Of a stretch of DNA of 7,117 bases, positions 1 to 6,615 are shown in pieces (within the stretch, counting starts at the first letter, position 1; each line of letters begins with the position of its first letter). Below the pieces are notes generated by a model, which worked only from the letters and a program-made list of their open reading frames with translations, did not search any database and was not told where the DNA came from. The stretch covers positions 1 to 7,117 of the forward strand of contig CAUBIP010000081.1 of NCBI GenBank assembly GCA_958436045.1, given 5' to 3'. This stretch comes from an uncultured Oscillospiraceae bacterium. GTDB taxonomy: Bacteria > Bacillota > Clostridia > Oscillospirales > Oscillospiraceae. The translations under genes and the position numbers were made by a program.

Positions 1-602
1 GAGGCGATGACCGGCACATTGACGGCCTGGCAGACAGCGTCCAGCATAGCAAGGTCAAAGCCCTGCTTGACGCCGTCGGTGTCGATGGAGTTGAGGACGA
101 TCTCACCTGCGCCCAGGTCGACGCCCCGGCAGATCCAGTCGATGGCGTCCAGCCCCGTGTCCTGGCGGCCGCCGTGGGAAAAGACGTGGAAGGACCCGTC
201 CACCCGCTTTGCGTCTACAGAAAGGACGACGCACTGGTTGCCGTAACGCTCCGCGCCCTGGCGGATGAGGTCCGGGTCCCGCAGCGCGCCGGAGTTGACG
301 CTGACCTTGTCTGCGCCGCATTTGAGGACGCGGTCAAAGTCCGCCAGGGTCTGGATGCCGCCGCCGACGGTCAAGGGAATGAAGATCGTCTCCGCCACCC
401 GGGTCAAAATATCCGTAAACAGAGCGCGTCCTTCGACCGTTGCGGTGATATCATAAAACACCAGCTCGTCCGCGCCGCTTTCCGAGTAGTACTGGGCCAG
501 CTTGACTGGGTCCGAGACGTCCCGGACGCCGAGAAAGTTGACGCCCTTGACGACCCGGCCGTCACGGACGTCCAGGCAGGGAATGATGCGTTTTGTGATC
601 AT
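1..602 (-). CDS. hisF: Imidazole glycerol phosphate synthase, cyclase subunit HisF (C-terminus cut off by window edge)
   Basis: HisF is the (beta/alpha)8-barrel half of IGP synthase. It uses ammonia delivered by HisH to convert PRFAR into imidazole glycerol phosphate and AICAR in the cytoplasm. The visible 200 residues begin MITKRIIPCLDV. They carry both catalytic aspartates at their textbook positions, Asp11 (CLDV) and Asp130 (SVDAKRVDG), plus Lys19 in VVKGVNF. The first phosphate-binding motif is near 78-82 (TVGGG), followed by a DKVSVNSGA segment near 98-106 and NSIDTDGVKQG near 171-181. The protein runs off the window at VPVIAS, just where the conserved IASGG phosphate-binding loop begins, so about 50 residues of the usual length of roughly 250 are missing. 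The ATG overlaps the hisA stop as ATGA, implying translational coupling. Identification is secure; the missing end is an edge effect and not evidence of a broken gene. Confidence 0.97.
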   Translation of the reverse strand, partial: MITKRIIPCLDVRDGRVVKGVNFLGVRDVSDPVKLAQYYSESGADELVFYDITATVEGRALFTDILTRVAETIFIPLTVGGGIQTLADFDRVLKCGADKVSVNSGALRDPDLIRQGAERYGNQCVVLSVDAKRVDGSFHVFSHGGRQDTGLDAIDWICRGVDLGAGEIVLNSIDTDGVKQGFDLAMLDAVCQAVNVPVIA

Positions 603-1312
603 TGTGCTGCCTCCTGTGCTTTTTTGAGGTCGATCGCGCCGGTGTAGTACGCTTTGCCGATGATGGCGCCGTAGAGGCCCATCTGAGAAAGTGCGCGGAT
701 ATCGTCCAGCGTCGAGACGCCGCCGGAGGCGATGAATTGGATGGAAAACTGTTTTGTCAGCTTCTGGTAGAGGACTCGATTTGCGCCCTGCATTGCGCCG
801 TCCTTGGAGATATCCGTGCAGATGACCGTCCGGACGCCCAGGTCCTGCAGTTGCTGGCAAAAGTCCTCACAGGTGACGGCGCTGGTCTGCGTCCAGCCCC
901 GGATGGCGACGAGGCCGTCCCGGCAGTCCACACCGACGGCGACCCGCTCGCCGAAGGACCGAAGCGCCTGGGCGAGAAATTCCGGCTGCGTCAGCGCTGC
1001 GGTGCCGAGGATGATGCGGCTGACGCCCGCGTCCAGGTACCGGCGGGCCGTGTCCAAGCTGCGGATGCCGCCGCCCAGCTCGACGTGCAGGCCGGTCTTG
1101 GCGACAATCTGGGTGACGACTGCGGCATTGGGCGTCGTACCGTCCCGGGCGCCCTCCAGGTCGACCATGTGGATCCACTGGGCCCCCGCGGCGGCGAAGT
1201 CCTCGGCGACGGCCAGGGGATGGTCGTTGTAGACGGTCATCTGGGCGTAGTCACCCTTGTGCAGGCGCACGGCCTTTTTTTCGTAGAGATCAATGGCGGG
1301 CAGGATCAGCAT
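599..1312 (-). CDS. hisA: ProFAR isomerase HisA, 237 aa
   Basis: HisA isomerises ProFAR to PRFAR by an Amadori rearrangement, the step that feeds the HisH-HisF synthase. The protein opens MLILPAIDLYEKKAVRL and is a single (beta/alpha)8 barrel of family-typical length. Visible landmarks are the catalytic Asp8 (PAIDL), the first phosphate motif ELGGGIRS at 78-85, the second catalytic Asp129 (VGVDCRDG), the RGW loop at 138-140, TDISKDGAMQG at 166-176, and the second phosphate motif IASGGVS at 194-200. The frame is open 11 codons further upstream to an ATG at 1345. I chose the ATG at 1312 because the conserved N-terminus starts there and an AAAGGAGG site sits 6 bases before it. The start overlaps the end of hisH by 7 bases and the stop overlaps the hisF start by 4. 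It could in principle be a dual-function PriA, but the clostridial context makes plain HisA much more likely. Confidence 0.97.
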   Translation of the reverse strand: MLILPAIDLYEKKAVRLHKGDYAQMTVYNDHPLAVAEDFAAAGAQWIHMVDLEGARDGTTPNAAVVTQIVAKTGLHVELGGGIRSLDTARRYLDAGVSRIILGTAALTQPEFLAQALRSFGERVAVGVDCRDGLVAIRGWTQTSAVTCEDFCQQLQDLGVRTVICTDISKDGAMQGANRVLYQKLTKQFSIQFIASGGVSTLDDIRALSQMGLYGAIIGKAYYTGAIDLKKAQEAAQ

Positions 1313-1944
1313 GGGGTGCCTCCTTTGCTTGCAGTCAGGCTGCAAAAGGCCTGCAGGATGCCAAGGCCGACGGGGCCGCTTTTTTCCGGGTGGAATTGGC
1401 AGCCCAGGACATTGCCGTTGGCGACGGCAGCGGTCAGCGGCGCGCCGTATTCGGCGGTGGCGAGGATATAACGCGCGGGCGTATCGGCGTAGTAGCTGTG
1501 GACGAAATAGACGCAGTCGCCGCCTTGCGTGTTCGCCAGCAGCGGATGCGCCGGCTGCGACAGATGCAGGGCGTTCCAGCCGATGTGAGGGATCTTCAGA
1601 TCCTGCGGCACGTGGCCCGCAATGGGGCGGACAACGCCGGGGATCAGGCCAAGCCCGGTGTATTCGCCGTACTCCAGGCTCTTTTCAAAGAGCAGCTGCA
1701 TCCCCAGGCAGATGCCCAAAATGGGGACGCCTTTTTTCGCCTGCTCCAGCACAAGCTGGTCCAGCCCGGTGGCCCGCAGCTGGGCGGCGGCGTCGCGGAA
1801 GGCGCCGACGCCGGGGAGAATCAGTCGGTCGGCCCGGCGCAGCGCTGCCGCGTCGCCGGTCAGGCAGGCATCCTCCCCCAGCATGGCCAGGGAGCTTTTC
1901 AGGGAAAACAGATTTCCCACACCGTAGTCCAGGATCGCGATCAT
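1306..1944 (-). CDS. hisH: Imidazole glycerol phosphate synthase, glutamine amidotransferase subunit HisH, 212 aa
   Basis: HisH hydrolyses glutamine and channels the ammonia through the HisF barrel. It is a class I (triad) glutamine amidotransferase. The protein starts MIAILDYGVGNLFSL. It shows PGVGAF at 44-49 near the oxyanion region and the nucleophile Cys79 in GICLGMQ. The PHIGWN motif is at 119-124, and the other triad members His185 and Glu187 are in FHPEKSG at 184-190. The length is normal. An in-frame ATG exists 13 codons upstream at 1983, but the conserved N-terminus begins at 1944, where an AAGGAG site lies 7 bases ahead, so I use 1944. The ATG overlaps the hisB stop (ATGA), and the 3' end contains the ribosome binding site and start of hisA. 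Its partner hisF lies one gene downstream with hisA between them, a common arrangement. Confidence 0.97.
   Translation of the reverse strand: MIAILDYGVGNLFSLKSSLAMLGEDACLTGDAAALRRADRLILPGVGAFRDAAAQLRATGLDQLVLEQAKKGVPILGICLGMQLLFEKSLEYGEYTGLGLIPGVVRPIAGHVPQDLKIPHIGWNALHLSQPAHPLLANTQGGDCVYFVHSYYADTPARYILATAEYGAPLTAAVANGNVLGCQFHPEKSGPVGLGILQAFCSLTASKGGTPC
1319..1326 (-). promoter_or_regulatory. Ribosome binding site of hisA (decides the start)
   Basis: The minus strand reads AAAGGAGG here, followed by the 6-base spacer CACCCC and the ATG at 1312. It lies inside the last codons of hisH (ASKGG). Its spacing rules in favour of the ATG at 1312 over the in-frame ATG at 1345, which would add 11 non-conserved residues. 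Confidence 0.85.
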
Positions 1945-2531
1945 GCCAGCACTCCTTTTGTCGATGGGATTTCGTCCCGGCAATCCGGGTCGATGGCCAC
2001 AGCCTGGCGCAGTGTCCGGCCCAGGGCCTTGAACATGGCTTCGATGATATGATGGGAATTTGTCCCGTCCAGCTGGCGCAGGTGCAGGTTCATCCGGGCT
2101 TCCCGCGTGAGGGCCTGGAAGAATTCTTCCACCAGCTCCGTGTCAAATGTCCCGACCTTTTCCGTTGGAAGCTGCGCTTGCAGGCGCAGGCAGCTGCGGC
2201 CGGACAGGTCCGCTGCGCAGAGAATGAGCGCTTCGTCCATGGGCAGGATGCAACTGCCGTAGCGGCGGATGCCGCGCTTGTCGCCCAGCGCTTGGCACAG
2301 CGCCTGGCCCAGGACGATGCCGATGTCCTCGACGCTGTGGTGGTCGTCGACTTTGGTGTCGCCGGAGCAAGTCAGGGTCAGATCAAAGCGGCTGTGCTTG
2401 GCAAAAAGGGTCAGCATATGATCCAGAAAGCCGACGCCGGATTGCACCTGGCTTGCGCCGGTGCCGTCCAGGCAGAGGCGAAGCGTGATGGCGGTCTCCG
2501 CTGTCGTGCGGTTGATCTCAGCAGTTCGCAT
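1941..2531 (-). CDS. hisB: Imidazoleglycerol-phosphate dehydratase HisB, monofunctional, 196 aa
   Basis: HisB removes water from imidazole glycerol phosphate to give imidazole acetol phosphate, using a di-manganese centre in a 24-mer assembly (family knowledge). The metal-binding pattern is complete: GFLDHM at 34-39, DHHSVED at 63-69 and SHHIIEA at 159-165. The N-terminal RTTAET (8-13) and C-terminal IPSTKG (188-193) are also family hallmarks. It has no N-terminal HAD phosphatase domain, so unlike the E. coli bifunctional HisB it does only the dehydratase step. A separate histidinol-phosphatase must therefore come from elsewhere in the genome. The ATG at 2531 lies 9 bases after an AGGAGG and within the last codons of hisC (14-base overlap). 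The TGA overlaps the hisH start as ATGA. Confidence 0.97.
   Translation of the reverse strand: MRTAEINRTTAETAITLRLCLDGTGASQVQSGVGFLDHMLTLFAKHSRFDLTLTCSGDTKVDDHHSVEDIGIVLGQALCQALGDKRGIRRYGSCILPMDEALILCAADLSGRSCLRLQAQLPTEKVGTFDTELVEEFFQALTREARMNLHLRQLDGTNSHHIIEAMFKALGRTLRQAVAIDPDCRDEIPSTKGVLA
1952..1960 (-). promoter_or_regulatory. Ribosome binding site of hisH (decides the start)
   Basis: The minus strand reads CAAAAGGAG, then 7 bases (TGCTGGC), then the ATG at 1944. The site is buried in the final codons of hisB (TKGVLA). It supports the ATG at 1944 over the longer in-frame start at 1983. Confidence 0.8.
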
Positions 2532-3591
2532 GGGGGCATTCCTCCTTTAAAATAGCCGCGATGGTATGCAGCAGCGCGGCCATTTGGTCTTGGGTGCCAA
2601 TGGTGATGCGCAGCCAGTCCGTCAGCGCCAGGGTATCAAAATGGCGCACCAGGACGCCACGGCGGCGCAGGGCGGCATACAGTGCCGCGCCGGGCATGGC
2701 GTCGCAGCGGGTGAAGACAAAGTTTGCCTGGCTCTCCAGAACGGTGAAGCCCATGGCCCGCAGCTGCACGATGGTATCGGTGCGGTTTTTGCGGATGGTC
2801 TGGCAGCAGCCCATAAAATAGTCATTTTCCCGAATGGCGGCGATCCCGGCGGCCTGGGTCATCCGGTTGACGTTGTAGGGATTGACGGAATTACGGACGG
2901 TATTGAGGTCCGCGATCAGCGCCGGGTCGCCGATGGCAAAGCCGAGCCGGGCACCGGCCAGGCTTCGGGATTTGGAAAAGGTCTGCGTAACGAGGAGATT
3001 GTCATAGCGCGCCGTCAGTGCAACACAGCTCTGCGTGCCGAAGTCTACGTATGCCTCGTCGATGATGACGAGCCGGTCCGGGTCAGCCTGCAGGATGGAT
3101 TCAATTTGTGGCAGTGTCAGGGCAAGGCCGGTGGGGGCATTGGGGTTGGCGATGACGATGGAAGCGTCCAGCCCAGCGTAGTCCGCCGGGTCAATGGAAA
3201 AATCAGGCCGCAGGGGGATGGGCATCGCCTGCGTGCCGGTGACGGCGGCAAAGACGGGGTAGAAGCTATAGCTGACGGCGGGGAAGGCGAAGCGCCGCCC
3301 TGGGCCGCCGAAGGCGCGAAACGCCAGATAGAGCGCCTCATCCGAGCCGTTGACCGGCATCAGTGCCTCCGGTGCAACGCCGTAGAGTCCGGCAGCGGCA
3401 GCCCGCAGGTCCCGGCAGTCCGGGTCGGAGTAGAGCTGCAGGCTCCCGGCGGCTTCCGTGGCCGCGTCGATGACAGCGGCAGGAGGGGGAAAGGGGGATT
3501 CGTTGGTGTTCAGCTTCAGATAGCGCCGGTCCCGGGGCTGCTCCCCGGGGGTGTAGGCGGTGAGGCTTTGCAGGGCAAAGAAGCGGCTCAT
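2518..3591 (-). CDS. hisC: Histidinol-phosphate aminotransferase HisC, 357 aa
   Basis: HisC is a PLP-dependent fold-type I aminotransferase that converts imidazole acetol phosphate and glutamate into histidinol phosphate and 2-oxoglutarate. It starts MSRFFALQSLTAYTPGEQ and contains LNTNESPFPPP at 27-37, typical of the N-terminal substrate lid region. NPNAPTG (149-155) holds the PLP-ring asparagine, IDEAYVDF (177-184) the aspartate that binds the pyridine nitrogen, and TFSKSRSLAGARLG (204-217) the Schiff-base lysine Lys207 and a phosphate-binding arginine. LRITIGT (327-333) carries the C-terminal carboxylate-binding arginine. Length is normal. The ATG overlaps the hisD stop (ATGA) and is preceded by GGAGG. 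HisC enzymes often also accept aromatic amino acids, but the operon position makes histidine synthesis the main role. Confidence 0.97.
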   Translation of the reverse strand: MSRFFALQSLTAYTPGEQPRDRRYLKLNTNESPFPPPAAVIDAATEAAGSLQLYSDPDCRDLRAAAAGLYGVAPEALMPVNGSDEALYLAFRAFGGPGRRFAFPAVSYSFYPVFAAVTGTQAMPIPLRPDFSIDPADYAGLDASIVIANPNAPTGLALTLPQIESILQADPDRLVIIDEAYVDFGTQSCVALTARYDNLLVTQTFSKSRSLAGARLGFAIGDPALIADLNTVRNSVNPYNVNRMTQAAGIAAIRENDYFMGCCQTIRKNRTDTIVQLRAMGFTVLESQANFVFTRCDAMPGAALYAALRRRGVLVRHFDTLALTDWLRITIGTQDQMAALLHTIAAILKEECPHANC

Positions 3592-4871
3592 TTTTCCACC
3601 TCCCCGCTGCGGATTAGGGCACTGCGGGCGTGAGCTTCCAGCCCTTCGGCGCGGGCGAGGGTGGCAACGTCACCACAGAGGGCGGCCAGCGCGTCCTGGG
3701 TGAAATAGGTGTATTGGGTTTTCTTGATAAAATCGTCGACGCTCAGAGGGCTGGAGAAGCGGGCCGTGCCGCTGGTGGGCAGGGTGTGGTTGGGGCCCGC
3801 CATATAGTCGCCCAGCGCCTCCGGGCAGTAGCGGCCCAGGAAGACGGACCCGGCGTTGCGGATCTGGGGCAGATATTGCATCGGGTCCGCGATGCACAGC
3901 TCCAGATGCTCCGGGGCTAGCTCGTTGGCGATTTCGATGGCGACGGCCAGGTCGCGTGCCAAGATGATCTTGCCGTTTTCGTCGATGGATACCCGGGCAA
4001 TCTCCTGCCGGGGCAGGCGGCCCAGCTGGCGCTCGACCTCGGCCTGAACGCCCTCTGCCAGGGCCGGGCTGTCCGTCACCAGGACGGCGGTGGCCATTTT
4101 GTCGTGCTCTGCCTGGCTGAGCAGGTCCGCCGCGACCCAGGCCGGGTCCGCCGCGCCGTCGGCGACGACGAGGATCTCGCTGGGCCCGGCGATCATGTCG
4201 ATATTGACAAGGCCGAAGACCTGCCGCTTGGCTTCCGCGACAAAGGCATTGCCGGGGCCGACGATCTTATCGACCTTCGGGACTGTCTCCGTGCCATAAG
4301 CCAAGGCAGCGATGGCCTGGGCGCCGCCGGTTTGGAAGACCCGGTCCACCCCGGCGATCTTCGCCGCCGCCAGAATGACCGGCGCGATACCGCCGCCGCA
4401 GGTGGGGGGCGAGACCATGACGATCTGGCTGCAGCCTGCCAATTTAGCAGGGATGGCATTCATCAGGACCGTCGAGGGATAGGCCGCTGTGCCGCCGGGG
4501 ATATACAGGCCGACTTTTTCGATGGGCGTGATCTTCTGGCCTAGGATAACGCCGTCCCGGCGGGTAAATTCAAAGCCAGTGCGGCACTGGTGGGCGTGGA
4601 AGGTGCGGATGTTTTCCGAGGCCTGCTCCATCACGCGGCGCAGTGCCGGGTCGATGGCCTCTAACGCCGCGTCCAGGTCCCGGGCGGGGACTTCGATCTC
4701 GGCCAGCTCTGCCTTGTCAAAGCGGCGAGCATAGTCCCGCAGGGCGGCGTCGCCGCCGTCTCGGACGGTGCGAAGGATTTCGGAGACTGTGTCCCGGACG
4801 CCGGATTCTGTCACGCCACGGAAAAACAGCTTGCTTTTTTCGACGTTTTCATAGGGATAGATCTGCATCAT
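3588..4871 (-). CDS. hisD: Histidinol dehydrogenase HisD, 427 aa
   Basis: HisD is a zinc-dependent dehydrogenase that oxidises histidinol to histidine through histidinal, with two NAD+ per turnover; it is the last pathway enzyme. Conserved blocks are VGLYIPGGTAAYPS (120-133), TGGAQAIAALAYGT (181-194), KIVGPGNAFV (202-211) and IAGPSEILVVAD (227-238). The zinc ligands expected from E. coli HisD are all present: Gln253 and His256 (SQAEHD), Asp355 (GDYMAGPNH) and His414 (EAHARSA). The catalytic pair Glu321-His322 (APEHLEL) is also intact. Length matches the family (about 430). Two adjacent ATG codons open the gene. I take the first (4871), 8 bases after AGGAGG; starting at 4868 would remove one Met. 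This is the only gene in the run not overlapping its upstream neighbour: 12 bases separate it from hisG. Its stop overlaps the hisC start. Confidence 0.98.
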   Translation of the reverse strand: MMQIYPYENVEKSKLFFRGVTESGVRDTVSEILRTVRDGGDAALRDYARRFDKAELAEIEVPARDLDAALEAIDPALRRVMEQASENIRTFHAHQCRTGFEFTRRDGVILGQKITPIEKVGLYIPGGTAAYPSTVLMNAIPAKLAGCSQIVMVSPPTCGGGIAPVILAAAKIAGVDRVFQTGGAQAIAALAYGTETVPKVDKIVGPGNAFVAEAKRQVFGLVNIDMIAGPSEILVVADGAADPAWVAADLLSQAEHDKMATAVLVTDSPALAEGVQAEVERQLGRLPRQEIARVSIDENGKIILARDLAVAIEIANELAPEHLELCIADPMQYLPQIRNAGSVFLGRYCPEALGDYMAGPNHTLPTSGTARFSSPLSVDDFIKKTQYTYFTQDALAALCGDVATLARAEGLEAHARSALIRSGEVEK

Positions 4872-4883
4872 GACCGGTTCCTC

Positions 4884-5522
4884 CTATTGGTTCTCCGCGC
4901 GCTGCTGGGCCACGGCCTGGCAGAACGTGCCGATGGCAGGTTGGCGGAATTTCCAGGCCGCCTTGTTGGCGATCAGCCGGGCGCTGATGGGGCAGATGGT
5001 CTCCAGCGGCGCCAGGCCGTTTTCCAGAAGTGTCTTGCCCGTCTCGACGATATCGACGATGACGTCAGAAAGGCCGAGGATCGGGGCCAGCTCGATAGAG
5101 CCGTTGAGATGAATGATGTCGATCTGGCGGCTCTGGGCGGCGTAATAGCTCTGGGCGATGTGCTGGAATTTAGTGGCGACCCGCAGTGTCTGGGCGGGAT
5201 CGTCCCGGAATTGTGCGGGCCCGGCGACACACATGCGGCATTTGCCGATGCCCAGGTCCAGCAGCTCGTAGATATCTGGCTCGTATTCCAATAAAATATC
5301 CTTCCCGGCGACGCCCAGGTCCGCCGCACCGCGCTCGACGTAGATGGCCACATCCGACGGCTTGACCCAGAAGTAGCGGACGCCGGTCTCGGGGTTTTCA
5401 AACGTCAGCTTGCGGTTTTCCTCCCGAATCTCCGGGCAGGCGTAACCGGCGGCTTCGAAAATTCCGTAGACCTTTTCTCCTAAGCGCCCCTTGGGCAGGG
5501 CGATGTTAATCATTGGTTTCAA
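4884..5522 (-). CDS. hisG: ATP phosphoribosyltransferase catalytic subunit HisG, short form, 212 aa
   Basis: HisG catalyses the first committed step, ATP plus PRPP to N1-phosphoribosyl-ATP. The sequence has INIALPKGRLGEKV at 5-18, the KPSDVAIYVERGAADLG block at 54-70, GKDILLE at 73-79, and the PRPP-binding signature DVIVDIVETGKTL at about 154-166. At 212 residues it is the short HisG type, lacking the C-terminal histidine-binding regulatory domain of the roughly 300-residue form. In this class activity and feedback inhibition depend on HisZ, encoded immediately upstream. The start is debatable. A TTG at 5522 sits 9 bases after AAAGGAGG, while the in-frame ATG at 5513 (three codons later) is 18 bases away, too far for that site. 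I therefore prefer TTG. It overlaps hisZ by 17 bases, or by 8 if ATG is used. Confidence 0.96.
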   Translation of the reverse strand: MKPMINIALPKGRLGEKVYGIFEAAGYACPEIREENRKLTFENPETGVRYFWVKPSDVAIYVERGAADLGVAGKDILLEYEPDIYELLDLGIGKCRMCVAGPAQFRDDPAQTLRVATKFQHIAQSYYAAQSRQIDIIHLNGSIELAPILGLSDVIVDIVETGKTLLENGLAPLETICPISARLIANKAAWKFRQPAIGTFCQAVAQQRAENQ

Positions 5523-6615
5523 GGATAGATACCTCCTTTGCCCCGATTTTGATCAGCTGGCGGCATCGCAAATCGCCTCGCTGTCGCTGGACGCGGACGG
5601 TCTTGCCCATGTCCGTCCAGCTGCGGGCGGTGCGGATGATGAGTGCCGGATCGCTGGCTTCGTCGTAGAGGATCAGGGCGTCCGTGTCAAACGCTGGGGT
5701 CTGCCGCCCGAAGCGCTCCAGCTGGGCCAGGTACACGGCAAAGCCGATGGCGCCGCAGCCGCGGCCCATTTTCTGCATCAGCTTGTCGTAGCGCCCGCCG
5801 GAGACAACGGCGGTGGGAATCCCGTCGACATAGCCGCGGAAAAAGACACCGTTGTAATACTCCATGGCGCTGACGATGGAAAAATCCAGATTGACCCGCT
5901 GGGCGACGCCCTGCAGGGCCAGCAGCTCGGAAAGCTGCGCCAGCTCTGCCAGCGCCGGACGGCTTGCCTCCGGCAGCGGCAGGGCCTGCACCTGGGGCAG
6001 CGCCTCCTGGAGCGGGCCGGCGATGCGGATCAGCGCCTGCAGCAGGCGGCAGGTCTCCTGCGGAATCCCGGCATCACTACACAGGGCGGCGACCTCATGG
6101 GCGTTTTTCGCGCCGATGGCTGCCAGCAGGTCCGCTGTGACAGAGCGCGGGCAGTCCGCCAGCAGCCCGGCCAGGACGCCCAGGTGGGACAGGTCCAGCA
6201 CGCTCTGGGCGCTGATGGCCTCCAGACTGCGCACGGCCAGCATCACGACCTCTGACATGGCGTAGAGGTCGATCTCGCCAATGCACTCCAGCCCTGTCTG
6301 CGGAATTTCCCGGAACCCACCGTGATTCGGGGCGCGGTAGACGTTTTCTGTGTAGCAGACCTTTTGCATCCCGCCGTCCGGCTTGCTGTTTTTGGCAATG
6401 GAGAGGGTGATGTCCGGCTTCAGGGCCATGAGGCGGCCGTCGGTATCTGTGAAGGTCAGAAGTTGACGGGTATCGAGAAAGTCTTTGTTTTCCAGGTAGA
6501 GGTCGTACTCCTCAAATTTGCTGACCTTATAAAATAGGTACCCATAGCTGCGGTAAAGCTCCCGCAGGGTGTAAAGGATGCGTTCGTCGGGATTGAGATA
6601 GGATGTTGTATTCAT
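5506..6615 (-). CDS. hisZ: ATP phosphoribosyltransferase regulatory subunit HisZ, 369 aa
   Basis: HisZ is a catalytically inactive paralogue of histidyl-tRNA synthetase that associates with short HisG (HisG4-HisZ4 in characterised cases) to activate it and confer histidine feedback inhibition. The class II synthetase-like core is visible: LMALKPDITLSIAK at 62-75, a motif-2-like segment from YTENVYR (88-94) to REIPQTGLECIG (102-113), VVSGGRYDKL at 270-279, and a motif-3-like CGAIGFAVYLAQLERF at 287-302. The histidine-binding stretch reads VSAMEYYNG (248-256) where true HisRS has a form of RGLDYY. The catalytic arginine is thus Ser249, which argues against aminoacylation. The C-terminal 55-60 residues are too short for a full anticodon-binding domain. 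The ATG overlaps the yerC stop as ATGA, with GAGGAGG just ahead. Context beside short hisG makes HisZ far more likely than HisRS. Confidence 0.95.
   Translation of the reverse strand: MNTTSYLNPDERILYTLRELYRSYGYLFYKVSKFEEYDLYLENKDFLDTRQLLTFTDTDGRLMALKPDITLSIAKNSKPDGGMQKVCYTENVYRAPNHGGFREIPQTGLECIGEIDLYAMSEVVMLAVRSLEAISAQSVLDLSHLGVLAGLLADCPRSVTADLLAAIGAKNAHEVAALCSDAGIPQETCRLLQALIRIAGPLQEALPQVQALPLPEASRPALAELAQLSELLALQGVAQRVNLDFSIVSAMEYYNGVFFRGYVDGIPTAVVSGGRYDKLMQKMGRGCGAIGFAVYLAQLERFGRQTPAFDTDALILYDEASDPALIIRTARSWTDMGKTVRVQRQRGDLRCRQLIKIGAKEVSILETND
5532..5539 (-). promoter_or_regulatory. Ribosome binding site of hisG favouring a TTG start
   Basis: The minus strand reads AAAGGAGG, then 9 bases (TATCTATCC), then TTG at 5522. 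The next in-frame candidate is ATG at 5513, leaving an 18-base spacer. The site is embedded in the hisZ codons for Lys-Glu-Val, so ribosomes finishing hisZ would pass over it. Confidence 0.7.

Noticed and set aside
1313..1345. Longer N-terminus for HisA starting at an ATG at 1345
   Set aside because: The extra 11 residues are not part of the conserved HisA start. The ribosome binding site is correctly placed for the ATG at 1312, and the extension would lie deeper inside hisH.
602..1471. 289-codon open frame on the plus strand opposite hisA
   Set aside because: It is antisense to hisA, whose catalytic aspartates and phosphate motifs are intact. Its composition is low-complexity Asp/Gly/Ala/Val, a complement artefact.
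1945..1983. Longer N-terminus for HisH starting at an ATG at 1983
   Set aside because: The conserved IAILDYGVGN block begins right after the Met at 1944, which has its own Shine-Dalgarno site. The upstream 13 residues are the out-of-frame reading of the hisB end.
1293..2555. 420-codon open frame on the plus strand across hisH and hisB
   Set aside because: It is antisense to two clear enzymes, is arginine- and glycine-rich with no recognisable motif, and is the kind of shadow frame that GC-rich third positions produce.
2566..3633. 355-codon open frame on the plus strand opposite hisC
   Set aside because: It is antisense to an intact HisC with all PLP-binding residues. The translation shows no known family features and is explained by codon bias in hisC.
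5506..6615. Histidyl-tRNA synthetase rather than HisZ
   Set aside because: The catalytic arginine motif is altered (SAMEYY), the C-terminal anticodon-binding domain is too short, and the gene overlaps a short-form hisG that requires HisZ.
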